Shown here one piece after another: positions 15,474-23,733 of a stretch of DNA of 64,000 bases (positions are counted from its first letter, which is position 1; the number at the start of each line of letters is the position of its first letter). Under the pieces are notes generated by a model. It saw only the letters and a list, made by a program, of their open reading frames with translations, searched no databases and had not been told where the DNA came from. The DNA comes from Virgibacillus subterraneus. GTDB taxonomy: Bacteria; Bacillota; Bacilli; Bacillales; Amphibacillaceae. The position numbers were made by a program, and so were the translations under genes. The stretch covers positions 1-64,000 of the forward strand of contig NZ_FOEH01000003.1 of the NCBI RefSeq assembly GCF_900110695.1, in the 5' to 3' direction.

Positions 15474-16073
15474 TTACTTTTGGATAACCACCTGAATGAC
15501 ATGACCCAATCCTGTATGACGGCTTCCTTCGTTCCGTGTTGCTTCTCCATAATAAAAATGAATGCACTTATACGGTTTGATCCAGCTGAGAATATCTGAC
15601 GGATTATACAGATTATCTACAGTAGGAGGACCACCGGATTTATAGTTAATTTGATTTTCTGAGTACACTTCAAACATAATCTGTCCGCCAGTTTTAACGG
15701 ATTGAATTATATTTTCGATTAAAAATTGCTGACCTTGCTTTGGGACATGTCCAAATACCATAATAGCAGAATCGTATTGGTTGGGATCCACACTCTCTTT
15801 TGTTAAATCCTTAGCAGCAGTTTCGATGGATACATGATGCTGTTCTGCCAGTTTCTTGGCTTTCTTAATGCCGGCTGTTGACTGATCGTACATTGTTACA
15901 TGATGCCCAAGGCTTGCCAAATAAACAGCATTACGACCCTCGCCTTCTGCAAAGCAAGCAACATTTGAGGGGGGCGGAATCTGCTCACCCATCTCTCGAA
16001 TGAATTCATTTACAGTTGTGCCATATACATAACCTTTTTCTGAAAATCTGCTATCCCATTTGTCTTTTGACAT
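15474..16073 (-). CDS. class I SAM-dependent methyltransferase
   Basis: TehB/thiopurine-like methyltransferase of 199 aa. Motif I reads CFAEGEGRNAVYLA, the adenine-binding acidic end is VTMYDQS, and AIMVFGHVP corresponds to motif IV. The family methylates small molecules; the acceptor is unknown. The usual DLGCGEG is replaced by CFAEGEG, which is seen in this subgroup. ATG follows AAGGAG at ten bases. It stops nine bases from the end of the convergent HEAT gene with no obvious terminator. Confidence 0.85.
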   Translation of the reverse strand: MSKDKWDSRFSEKGYVYGTTVNEFIREMGEQIPPPSNVACFAEGEGRNAVYLASLGHHVTMYDQSTAGIKKAKKLAEQHHVSIETAAKDLTKESVDPNQYDSAIMVFGHVPKQGQQFLIENIIQSVKTGGQIMFEVYSENQINYKSGGPPTVDNLYNPSDILSWIKPYKCIHFYYGEATRNEGSRHTGLGHVIQVVIQK

Positions 16074-16404
16074 TTTGTGAAAACTCCTTATAGATTTGGT
16101 TTATAAATAATGTACCATTTAAATCGTTGAATTCATAAGAATAAGTCTGGTGGGGAGCACGTCGGTATTTTGAGAGAGTGTGGCTCATAATCGAACTTTT
16201 CTAATGCGTGCTCGAACAAAAGAATAGTTTCCTATAATCTAATAATACAGTATAATTAAGTAGCCTATTAAACTGACAAGTTACCACGATTTCTACGTAA
16301 ATCCCTGTTGTATTTGCCTCGAAAGCTAGTCTCTAACCAACCCAGTCATAGAAAAAATCACCTTGTCTACTCAAATAAAATATAACCGGAAAGGAAAGTG
16401 AACG
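16074..16404. other. intergenic, nothing recognised
   Basis: Divergent promoter region of the methyltransferase and the nuclease-like gene. No gene, repeat or clear hairpin was found. Confidence 0.4.
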
Positions 16405-17055
16405 ATGCCAGGATTCGAACAAAAATATGAAGAATGGATTCAAGTACAAATTACCGAGGAGAAGAACCATAGGAGACGTGAACTTCTGAAAAAGGGTTTA
16501 GGTCACGGTACGGTTCAATTTCTTCGTTCAATTTGGTTTCCAACTGTGGGAAATTTTAATCATTTATACCCTGAATGGGAAGTACGGGATTTCAACAATG
16601 GTTACCGTTACCTTGACCTCGCTTACAGACCAGGACATGATGCGAAAGGATGTATTGAAATTCAAGGATACGGCCCTCATGCGAGAGACCTCGATGTTAG
16701 ACGATTTAAGGATTTATGCTGGCGACACTCATTATTAGCCCTCGATGGATGGACCATCCTACCAATCGCTTATCTATCTATTCAAGATGAACCTCAACGC
16801 TGTCAGCAGCTTGTTCTTGCTTTTATCGGTAAATTCACCTCAACTGAAGTATCCACTGAATTATCTTGGCTCGAGGCAGAAGTTGTGCGATATGCACGTC
16901 GGTTGCTAAGGTGTTTTACTCCAGTTGAACTTGCTCACCATCTTCACATTAGCGATCGCCATGCTCGGAAAATTTTGCATAGACTAGTAGAACAGCAGAT
17001 ATTAATTGTTGCAAGTGGTAAAGAACGCGCCCGAACATATAAAATTAGACGATAA
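16405..17055 (+). CDS. DUF559/Vsr-like nuclease fold fused to winged helix
   Basis: 216 aa. Residues about 65-125 read like a PD-(D/E)XK nuclease core: LDLAYRPGHDAKG, then the strand CIEIQGYGPHARDLD, a conserved RRFKDLCWRHSLLALDGW helix and a final hydrophobic strand ILPIAYL. The E-x-Q in place of E-x-K is a variation seen in related folds. Residues about 155-215 form a winged helix (ELAHHLHISDRHARKILHRLVEQQILIV). Bacillus homologues are usually annotated as transcriptional regulators; nuclease activity is an inference from fold only. ATG follows AAAGGAAAG. Stands alone. Confidence 0.6.
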   Translation: MPGFEQKYEEWIQVQITEEKNHRRRELLKKGLGHGTVQFLRSIWFPTVGNFNHLYPEWEVRDFNNGYRYLDLAYRPGHDAKGCIEIQGYGPHARDLDVRRFKDLCWRHSLLALDGWTILPIAYLSIQDEPQRCQQLVLAFIGKFTSTEVSTELSWLEAEVVRYARRLLRCFTPVELAHHLHISDRHARKILHRLVEQQILIVASGKERARTYKIRR

Positions 17056-17109
17056 TTATGTGAATAGTAGTTGTTGCAGTGACTTGGTTCTGAGCCAGTG
17101 CTACCAGGC

Positions 17110-17536
17110 GGATCCTCATTCCGCTATTTGCCTCAAATAATGACTTTTAGCATCTGTTCCGGATCCTCGTTCCGCTATTTTCCCTTTTCACCATCATTTA
17201 CCCATCTTTATGGACTAATAACGGAATAAGGATTCACTTGACTAACTTTTGAGCAGTTTTTGTAACGTATAACGGAATGAGGATCCGCCACGATTATTTA
17301 CCAGAACTTGACGGATCCTCATTCCGTTATTCACCTCAAATAATGACTTTTAGCATCTGTTCCGGATCCTCGTTCCGCTATTTGCCCTTTTCATCATCAT
17401 TTACCCATCTTTTTGGACTAATAACGGAATGAGGATTCACTTCACTAACTTTTGAGCAGCTTTTGTAACATATAGCGGAATGAGGATCCGCCACGATTGC
17501 TTATTAGGAAATTGTCGGATCCATATTCCGTTATCG
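17110..17536 (+). repeat. tandem interspersed repeat, two 203/204-bp units plus a partial
   Basis: Unit 1 spans 17110-17312, unit 2 spans 17313-17516 and a third begins at 17517 and breaks off. Each unit starts GGATCCTCATTCCG and ends with the inverted copy CGGAATGAGGATCCGCC, and has internal copies of the same motif in both directions, so a long cruciform is possible. The units are nearly identical. Related to the elements at 7168, 8478 and 37579. Confidence 0.85.
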
Positions 17537-17592
17537 CCAAAGATGGGGCATAGCTGCCGGCATAGTTCTCACCACTCCGATGCCCCAATCAC

Positions 17593-18573
17593 CTAGTTGC
17601 TAGCATAATGTCTGTTGAAGGTTTGGAAAAGCTGTTCGAACTGTTCCAGGATTGCTAGTGCTATAAGTCCGTTTCCTTCTGCTGATTTTGGATAGCCTAG
17701 AGGTACTGTACGTCTAACAAGCTGGGCATAAAGTTCTGTTTCGGATAAACGTCGATCAAATTGCTTTTCTGCAATGTTGATAACTAAGGCCAGTGCGCCA
17801 GATATATGTGGTGTAGCCATGGATGTGCCTGATAACCGGGCGTACTTACTATCAGTATAAGTAGATAATATTTTCACCCCTGGAGCGACAAGGTCGATTT
17901 CATCATTGGTATTGCTGAATGGTGCAATTTTTTTGTCAAAGTTAATAGCTCCAACTTGAGTTACTTCATTGTAGGCACCAGGGTATGCAAATTCATCAGT
18001 CACAGGTCGGCCATCACCTTCATTCCCGGCGGCACATACTACTGGGATGCCGGAATCAACTGCTTTTTTAACAGATTTATAAAGTTCCGGTACATCCTCC
18101 GGACCGCCGAGCGACATGGATATCACCCTTACCTTTTCGCCGTTAGGTCCTTCCCAATTCACGGCATAATTTATCCCATCGATAATCCATTGATAATCCC
18201 CGCTACCATCTTCGCTTAAAACTTTTAAAATCAAAAGCTTGGCATTTGGAGCGACACCAGAAATTCCTTCTTCTTGATTAGATGAAGCGGCAATTGTTCC
18301 TGCTACATGTGTACCATGACCGTTGTTATCATCGTAATTATCTTTATCCCCGCTGTAATCAGAAGTGAAGTTCCTTCCATCAATTATTCGTTCTTTCAAG
18401 TCTGGGTGGTCTACTTGGCATCCGGTATCAATTATTGCGACGACATTTCCGTGGCCTTTCTCTGCTTCCTCCCAGGCATAAGGAGCTTGAATCATAGAAA
18501 CTCCTTCTGGGATATCAGTCGCTGTATCCTGAATTTCTTCGATCTGATAAGGAATCAAGTGAATTTTTCCCAT
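17593..18573 (-). CDS. isp: intracellular subtilisin-like serine protease
   Basis: Cytoplasmic S8 protease of the ISP type, made in late growth for bulk protein turnover. There is no signal peptide; the short N-terminal extension carries the LIPYQ motif (residues 6-10) that blocks the active site until cleaved. Catalytic triad Asp49 (IIDTG), His86 (NGHGTH), Ser251 (GTSMATPH), oxyanion Asn184 (AAGNEG). 326 aa, normal for the family. ATG follows AAGGAGGGG by seven bases. Monocistronic. Confidence 0.93.
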   Translation of the reverse strand: MGKIHLIPYQIEEIQDTATDIPEGVSMIQAPYAWEEAEKGHGNVVAIIDTGCQVDHPDLKERIIDGRNFTSDYSGDKDNYDDNNGHGTHVAGTIAASSNQEEGISGVAPNAKLLILKVLSEDGSGDYQWIIDGINYAVNWEGPNGEKVRVISMSLGGPEDVPELYKSVKKAVDSGIPVVCAAGNEGDGRPVTDEFAYPGAYNEVTQVGAINFDKKIAPFSNTNDEIDLVAPGVKILSTYTDSKYARLSGTSMATPHISGALALVINIAEKQFDRRLSETELYAQLVRRTVPLGYPKSAEGNGLIALAILEQFEQLFQTFNRHYASN

Positions 18574-18793
18574 CGTCTATCCCCTCCTTGTCTTATCTAA
18601 TATATATACCTCTTGTAAATAATCTAAAACGATTAAATAGACCTATATTGATTTATGCTATAAGTACGAAAACAGGATAAGTATTGTATATTCCTTTTTG
18701 TCTATCCTTAGTTGTGTTAGAGTGTAATGTTGTTGTGTTAAACTTTGATGGTAAATAACGATCTTAATATAAAAGAAAGAAGGAAGAAAGATT

Positions 18794-20209
18794 ATGGCAG
18801 AAAGTCAGGGACCATCACAAACAGGGGAAAAAATAAATAAAGTACCACTCATGCTAGTATTAATATCAGGGGCTTTTGCCGCCATTCTGAACCAAACGCT
18901 ATTAGCTACAGCGTTACCGCATATAATGAGGGACTTGTCTTTAGATGAGAATACTGCACAGTGGCTGCAGTCTATTTTTATGTTAGTTAACGGAATCATG
19001 ATACCAATAACAGCTTTTCTAATTCAGCGCTATACTACAAGAGGACTGTTTTTAACAGCGATGGGAATATTTGGTGTAGGTACAGTAATTTGTGCTATAG
19101 CACCGAACTTTGCAGTATTAATGGTTGGGCGAATTGTCCAGGCAGGTGGTGCTGGTATTATAATGCCACTCATGCAGACGATCCTATTTCTTATTTTTCC
19201 TGTTGAAAAACGAGGAACAGCGATGGGTATGTTCGGTTTAGTAATATCTTTTGCACCAGCAATAGGTCCGACACTATCTGGTTATTTAGTAGAGCATTTC
19301 CCATGGAGAAGCTTGTTTTATGTAATCTTACCAATCATTATTATCGATATTATTGTTGCTTATTTCATTCTTAAAAATGTGACGAAGCAGACGTTTCCAA
19401 AGGTTGATACGTTATCAATTATCCTTTCAACATTAGGATTTGGCGGATTGCTATTTGGATTTAGTACGGCTGGGAGTGGAGGCTGGACAAGTAACGAGGT
19501 AATTATCTCGATGGTTGTTGGTGCTATTGCCCTTACGCTGTTTATTCAAAGACAGTTCAAACTAGAACAGCCAATACTTGAATTCAGGATATTTAAATAC
19601 AAAATATTCACATTAACTACTATACTTGGCATGATCGTATTCATGGCGATGATTGGTGCAGCCGTTGTGTTGCCATTACTGATGCAGAATATGCTAGGCT
19701 TTACAGCTTTTGAATCAGGGTTAATGCTCCTGCCAGGGGCTCTGTTGATGGGGGCAATGAACCCAATTACCGGTCGTTTATTTGATAAATTTGGCGCGAG
19801 ATGGTTGGCTATAATTGGATTATTCATCTTAACAGTTACGACGTTTATGTTTACCAATCTAACCACCGAGACAACATTTACGTATTTGGCAGTGGTAAAT
19901 GCTGTCCGAATGCTTGGGGTGGCAATGGTTATGATGCCAGTAACAACAGCTGGCTTAAATCAGATTCCAACGGACGTAATACCACATGGAACGGCAATGA
20001 ATAATACAATGCGACAAATAGCAGGTGCGGTTGGAACAGCCCTGCTTGTGTCGGTTATGACCAATAATGCTATTCCGGATGAAGGAATACCTGGACTTGT
20101 TCATGGTGTTAATGTGTCCTTTATTGTCGCTGGATTTATCTCTTTAGTTGGCTTAGCTTTATCATTCTTTGTTAAAAATCCACAGCGTGACGTTGGAGAT
20201 GCTGGCTAA
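18794..20209 (+). CDS. DHA2-family MFS multidrug exporter
   Basis: Proton-driven efflux pump of the EmrB/QacA type, 471 aa with about 14 membrane segments. Motifs: LNQTLLATALPHIMRDL in the first helix, AQWLQSIFMLVNGI in helix 2, the motif-C-like GPTLSGYLVEHFPWRSLFYV, and GALLMGAMNPITGRLFDKFG. ATG follows AAGAAGGAAGAAAG. Flanked by a strong terminator, so a single-gene unit. The substrate is unknown. Confidence 0.92.
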   Translation: MAESQGPSQTGEKINKVPLMLVLISGAFAAILNQTLLATALPHIMRDLSLDENTAQWLQSIFMLVNGIMIPITAFLIQRYTTRGLFLTAMGIFGVGTVICAIAPNFAVLMVGRIVQAGGAGIIMPLMQTILFLIFPVEKRGTAMGMFGLVISFAPAIGPTLSGYLVEHFPWRSLFYVILPIIIIDIIVAYFILKNVTKQTFPKVDTLSIILSTLGFGGLLFGFSTAGSGGWTSNEVIISMVVGAIALTLFIQRQFKLEQPILEFRIFKYKIFTLTTILGMIVFMAMIGAAVVLPLLMQNMLGFTAFESGLMLLPGALLMGAMNPITGRLFDKFGARWLAIIGLFILTVTTFMFTNLTTETTFTYLAVVNAVRMLGVAMVMMPVTTAGLNQIPTDVIPHGTAMNNTMRQIAGAVGTALLVSVMTNNAIPDEGIPGLVHGVNVSFIVAGFISLVGLALSFFVKNPQRDVGDAG

Positions 20210-20245
20210 CGCACATTTATCACAAATTAATAATGTAAGCAAATT

Positions 20246-20282
20246 GACCATCAAATTTACGCTGATTTGATGGTCTTTTTTA
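20246..20282 (+). terminator. rho-independent terminator
   Basis: 11-bp stem GACCATCAAAT / ATTTGATGGTC, then a long T-run. The terminator at 25625 carries nearly the same stem. Confidence 0.85.
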
Positions 20283-20532
20283 ATTTGTTTTATAAATCTC
20301 TTACTAGTGTGCATGGAATTCAGAATATTTGTGTTAAAATATATCCAGAGATTGTGAGTAGATGTACTCATAGGATACTTAGTGAGTTGCAGCTCGAAAT
20401 GCAGGTCAGCGGTGTGGATCCTGGTTCTGATAAAGGGGCGAATGATTTATCAGTTTTCCTCAATTTCATATATGTCTAATAAGAAAAGAACCATAGAACT
20501 CCATTTATTGAAGAGCAGAAAGGGTGATATTA

Positions 20533-20859
20533 TTGCCATTTGAGGCTGAGATTCCAATAATTTTTTCTTATACTGTTTTTCCACTGGGATTGGCTTTGTT
20601 AATTATTTCTTTAACAGGACTTAGGAAGGCGAAAAGAAATGGTTTTCTAGCAATAGGAACTATTTTCTTTCTGATAAGTATGTACCTCTTGAGGTCATTA
20701 CTTTTCCAAATACCTGATGTGGATAACGTTATGGTTTCAGAGCATAACACTTTTGACTTTTATCTTTTTTTGATCCCTTTCTGTTTGTTTATAATTTCCT
20801 ATATTTTATATATACTGACAGACGTTATATTGGGGTACAGAAATAAATATAATAGTTAA
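20533..20859 (+). CDS. small membrane protein, 108 aa
   Basis: TTG start eight bases after AAAGGG; an in-frame GTG at 20524 overlaps that ribosome site. Three likely membrane segments (about residues 6-26, 35-53, 78-100) separated by a KAKRNG loop and an acidic periplasmic-side loop VDNVMVSEHNTFD. No family recognised. Confidence 0.55.
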   Translation: MPFEAEIPIIFSYTVFPLGLALLIISLTGLRKAKRNGFLAIGTIFFLISMYLLRSLLFQIPDVDNVMVSEHNTFDFYLFLIPFCLFIISYILYILTDVILGYRNKYNS

Positions 20860-20914
20860 TGTTCTTATGTGCTCCAATACACCCAGCACAAATATAGTAG
20901 CAGAATTAGTTAAT

Positions 20915-21481
20915 TTAATCTAAATAAGACATCCCATAGTTTGCAAAATTATTAATTATAACAGCCATTTCTTTCGGGGATTGGTCCATTTCATTTTCAA
21001 TCCAATCCTTAATGACATTTATAGCTCCACTTACAACGAATGTACTCAAGTACCTTGATTCTACCTCATCTATATGATTGACAGCCATCCAATTCTTCAT
21101 CATAAAACGTTGAGCGATGTTCATCAGTCGCTGCTCAAAAGTGGGGTCACCATTTTTCATTAATAATGTTTGGAACATAAATTTATTATTTGTAATGTAT
21201 TCTAATAATTTTTGAGTCATCTTTTGTGACTCTTCTTCGATTGTAAAGCTATAACTGCTTAGATACTTAATCATATCCTCCGAAATTTCCGCTTCTATTT
21301 TATCCAGTAAATCGTAATGATCTGCATAATGTGTGTAAAAAGTTGAACGATTAATATCTGCCATTTCACAGATTTCCTTTACGGTTATGGCAGATATAGG
21401 TTTTTTGGCCAGTAATATAATAAGACTTTCCTTTAATATTTTGCGGGTGTATTTTTTACGTCGGTCTAATTTCTGACTCAA
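20915..21481 (-). CDS. TetR/AcrR family transcriptional regulator
   Basis: 188 aa. N-terminal helix-turn-helix: ITVKEICEMADINRSTFYTHYADHYDLL; the C-terminal ligand domain is all helical and divergent, of the YfiR/DhaS-like type. Start TTG 21481 lies nine bases after AAGGAGG on the minus strand. It is divergent from the MMPL/LxxG operon and very probably represses it; inverted CCAACA/TGTTG motifs lie in the shared 195-bp gap. Confidence 0.9.
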   Translation of the reverse strand: MSQKLDRRKKYTRKILKESLIILLAKKPISAITVKEICEMADINRSTFYTHYADHYDLLDKIEAEISEDMIKYLSSYSFTIEEESQKMTQKLLEYITNNKFMFQTLLMKNGDPTFEQRLMNIAQRFMMKNWMAVNHIDEVESRYLSTFVVSGAINVIKDWIENEMDQSPKEMAVIINNFANYGMSYLD

Positions 21482-21546
21482 TTTAAAAATCCTCCTTAAA
21501 AGTATAACTACTACTTTCATACGATCACTAAGTTTTTCTAATGAAA

Positions 21547-21618
21547 TCCAACACAATTTAATAATATGTTGAATAGCTGACGATATTTATAAAACTGTTT
21601 GTTGATTATCCAACACAG
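21547..21618. promoter_or_regulatory. putative TetR operators
   Basis: Two inverted-repeat pairs in the divergent gap: CCAACA at 21548 with TGTTG near 21568, and the closer pair CTGTTTGTTG / CAACACAG at 21595-21618. Position and symmetry fit operators of the adjacent TetR regulator; the assignment is inferred. Confidence 0.4.
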
Positions 21619-21675
21619 TGTCTATTACAATAATAAAGTGTATTAAGGTACTATTGCAAGAAAGGATGAAGTCTT

Positions 21676-23733
21676 ATTGACCAATCAGCAAGAATTATCA
21701 AACATAAAAAACCCATTGTGATAACATTTATCATCATTGCGCTAATTAGTACAATTGCGCAATTTGCTGTTTCAGTCAATTACAATATGGTTGATTATCT
21801 GCCAGATGATGCACCATCAATAGTGGCCATGGATTTAATGGAAAAAGAATTCGATGAGCCGATTGCGAATGCGAGGGTGATGGTTCGGGATGTCTCTATT
21901 ACCGAAGCCTCAGCATACAAAGATAAATTAGCAGCAATCGATGGTGTAACTTCAGTGACTTGGTTAGATGATGTTATGGATATAAAAACGCCAGTCGAAA
22001 TGGCTAATCAAGATACTGTAGAATCTTATTATCAGGATGAATCAGCCTTATTTTCAATAAATATTCGTGAAGGTGATGAAGTCGAAGTTACGGATGAAAT
22101 TTATGATTTGATTGGTGAGGAAAATGCCATTTCAGGTGAGGCAGTAGACACCGCGACATCACAAAAAATGGCTGGTAAAGAGTCTTTAAATGCAGCCTTA
22201 TTATTGGTTCCAATCATTATCATCATTTTAATTCTATCCACTAGCTCCTGGATGGAACCGTTATTCTTTTTAACGGCTATAGGGGTTTCTGTAATCATTA
22301 ATTTAGGTACAAATATTTTTATCGGCGAAATATCGTATGTTACTCAATCGGTGGCACCGATACTACAGCTGGCAGTATCGCTGGATTATGCCATCTTTTT
22401 ACTTCATAGTTTCTCCGATTATCGAAAGCAAGTTTCAGATCCTAAAGAAGCAATGCAACTGGCTATTAAACGATCATTCCCAGCTATCGCGGCGAGTGCA
22501 TCAACAACGTTTTTCGGTTTTATGGCACTCACGTTTATGGACTTTGGCATTGGGGCTGACTTAGGTCTTAACCTTGTGAAAGGAATTGTTCTGAGCTTTA
22601 TTAGTGTCATCGTCTTTTTACCTGCTTTAACACTGATGTTTTACAAGTGGATTGATCGTACACAACACAGACCACTTGTCCCGAGTATTAAGAATATCGG
22701 GAAGCACGTTATGAAATTTAGGATTCCAAGTTTACTACTAGTCTTCCTATTAATCGTGCCGGCATTTTTAGCACAAAGTGAAACATCCTTCATATATGGT
22801 ACTGGGGAACAGCCGGAGACAACACGTGCTGGTGCAGATGCAGCAGCTATACAGGAAGAATATGGGGAAAATACGCCAATGGCTTTACTTGTTCCTAATG
22901 GTGATATGGCTAAGGAAGAAGAGCTCGTTCAACAGTTAGAGAATCTGCCTAATGTATCGAGTGTAATTTCCTATGTGAATATCGTCAGTTCGGCCATTCC
23001 CCCTGATTATTTAGAGGAATCGACGACGGAACAATTTTATTCAGAAAACTACACGCGGATCACACTGAACACTGAAACAGGTTCGGAAGGGGAAGCGGCT
23101 TTTTCATTAATTGAGGATGTTCGATATACTGCTGAAACCTATTATGATGACACCCATCTACTTGGTGAGAGTGTAACGTTGTATGATATGAAAAGAATCG
23201 TTGAAGAAGATAACACAGTCGTGAATTTGCTAACGGTAATTGCAATTGCGATCGTGCTTTTAATTACATTCCGATCAATCTCCATACCTGCTGTCTTATT
23301 ATTGACGATTCAATCTGCAGTTTGGTTCAACTTATCGGTACCATACTTTATGGATTCGTCGTTGGTATATGTTGGTTATTTAATTATCAGTACGGTACAA
23401 CTTGCCGCAACAGTTGATTACGGCATCTTATTTACGGAGACATACCAAAACCTTCGTAAAGAAATGCCAGCAATGGAGGCAATTAAGAAAACGATTGATG
23501 ATAAGATTTTTGCGATATTTATTTCCGCTTCGATCTTATCGAGTGTTGGATTTATTTTATCATTAACATCTTCAAATCCAATTGTGTCTTCGATCGGTTT
23601 ATTACTAGGCAGAGGTGCGTTACTAGCATTTGTTATGGTCGTATTTGTCTTGCCGGCTATGCTGGTTATATTCGATCGAATAATTGAAAAAACAACACTA
23701 AGAGCAAACTTCTATAAAGGGAAAGGGAAATGA
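21676..23733 (+). CDS. MMPL/RND family membrane transporter, probable ATT start
   Basis: 685 aa MMPL-type exporter with two six-helix halves and two large extracellular loops (about 40-160 and 365-505). The halves carry SYVTQSVAPILQLAVSLDYAIFLLHSF and the matching QLAATVDYGILFTETY, with the conserved acidic residues of the RND proton relay. The frame reads naturally from ATT 21676 (DQSARIIKHKKPIV), nine bases after AAAGGA, while the first standard start, GTG 21718, would lose that basic leader. Overlaps the next gene by four bases. Probably exports a lipid or envelope molecule. Confidence 0.85.
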   Translation: MDQSARIIKHKKPIVITFIIIALISTIAQFAVSVNYNMVDYLPDDAPSIVAMDLMEKEFDEPIANARVMVRDVSITEASAYKDKLAAIDGVTSVTWLDDVMDIKTPVEMANQDTVESYYQDESALFSINIREGDEVEVTDEIYDLIGEENAISGEAVDTATSQKMAGKESLNAALLLVPIIIIILILSTSSWMEPLFFLTAIGVSVIINLGTNIFIGEISYVTQSVAPILQLAVSLDYAIFLLHSFSDYRKQVSDPKEAMQLAIKRSFPAIAASASTTFFGFMALTFMDFGIGADLGLNLVKGIVLSFISVIVFLPALTLMFYKWIDRTQHRPLVPSIKNIGKHVMKFRIPSLLLVFLLIVPAFLAQSETSFIYGTGEQPETTRAGADAAAIQEEYGENTPMALLVPNGDMAKEEELVQQLENLPNVSSVISYVNIVSSAIPPDYLEESTTEQFYSENYTRITLNTETGSEGEAAFSLIEDVRYTAETYYDDTHLLGESVTLYDMKRIVEEDNTVVNLLTVIAIAIVLLITFRSISIPAVLLLTIQSAVWFNLSVPYFMDSSLVYVGYLIISTVQLAATVDYGILFTETYQNLRKEMPAMEAIKKTIDDKIFAIFISASILSSVGFILSLTSSNPIVSSIGLLLGRGALLAFVMVVFVLPAMLVIFDRIIEKTTLRANFYKGKGK

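Noticed and set aside
20267-20479. 70-residue frame after the MFS gene
   Set aside because: Begins inside the terminator T-run and has no ribosome site.
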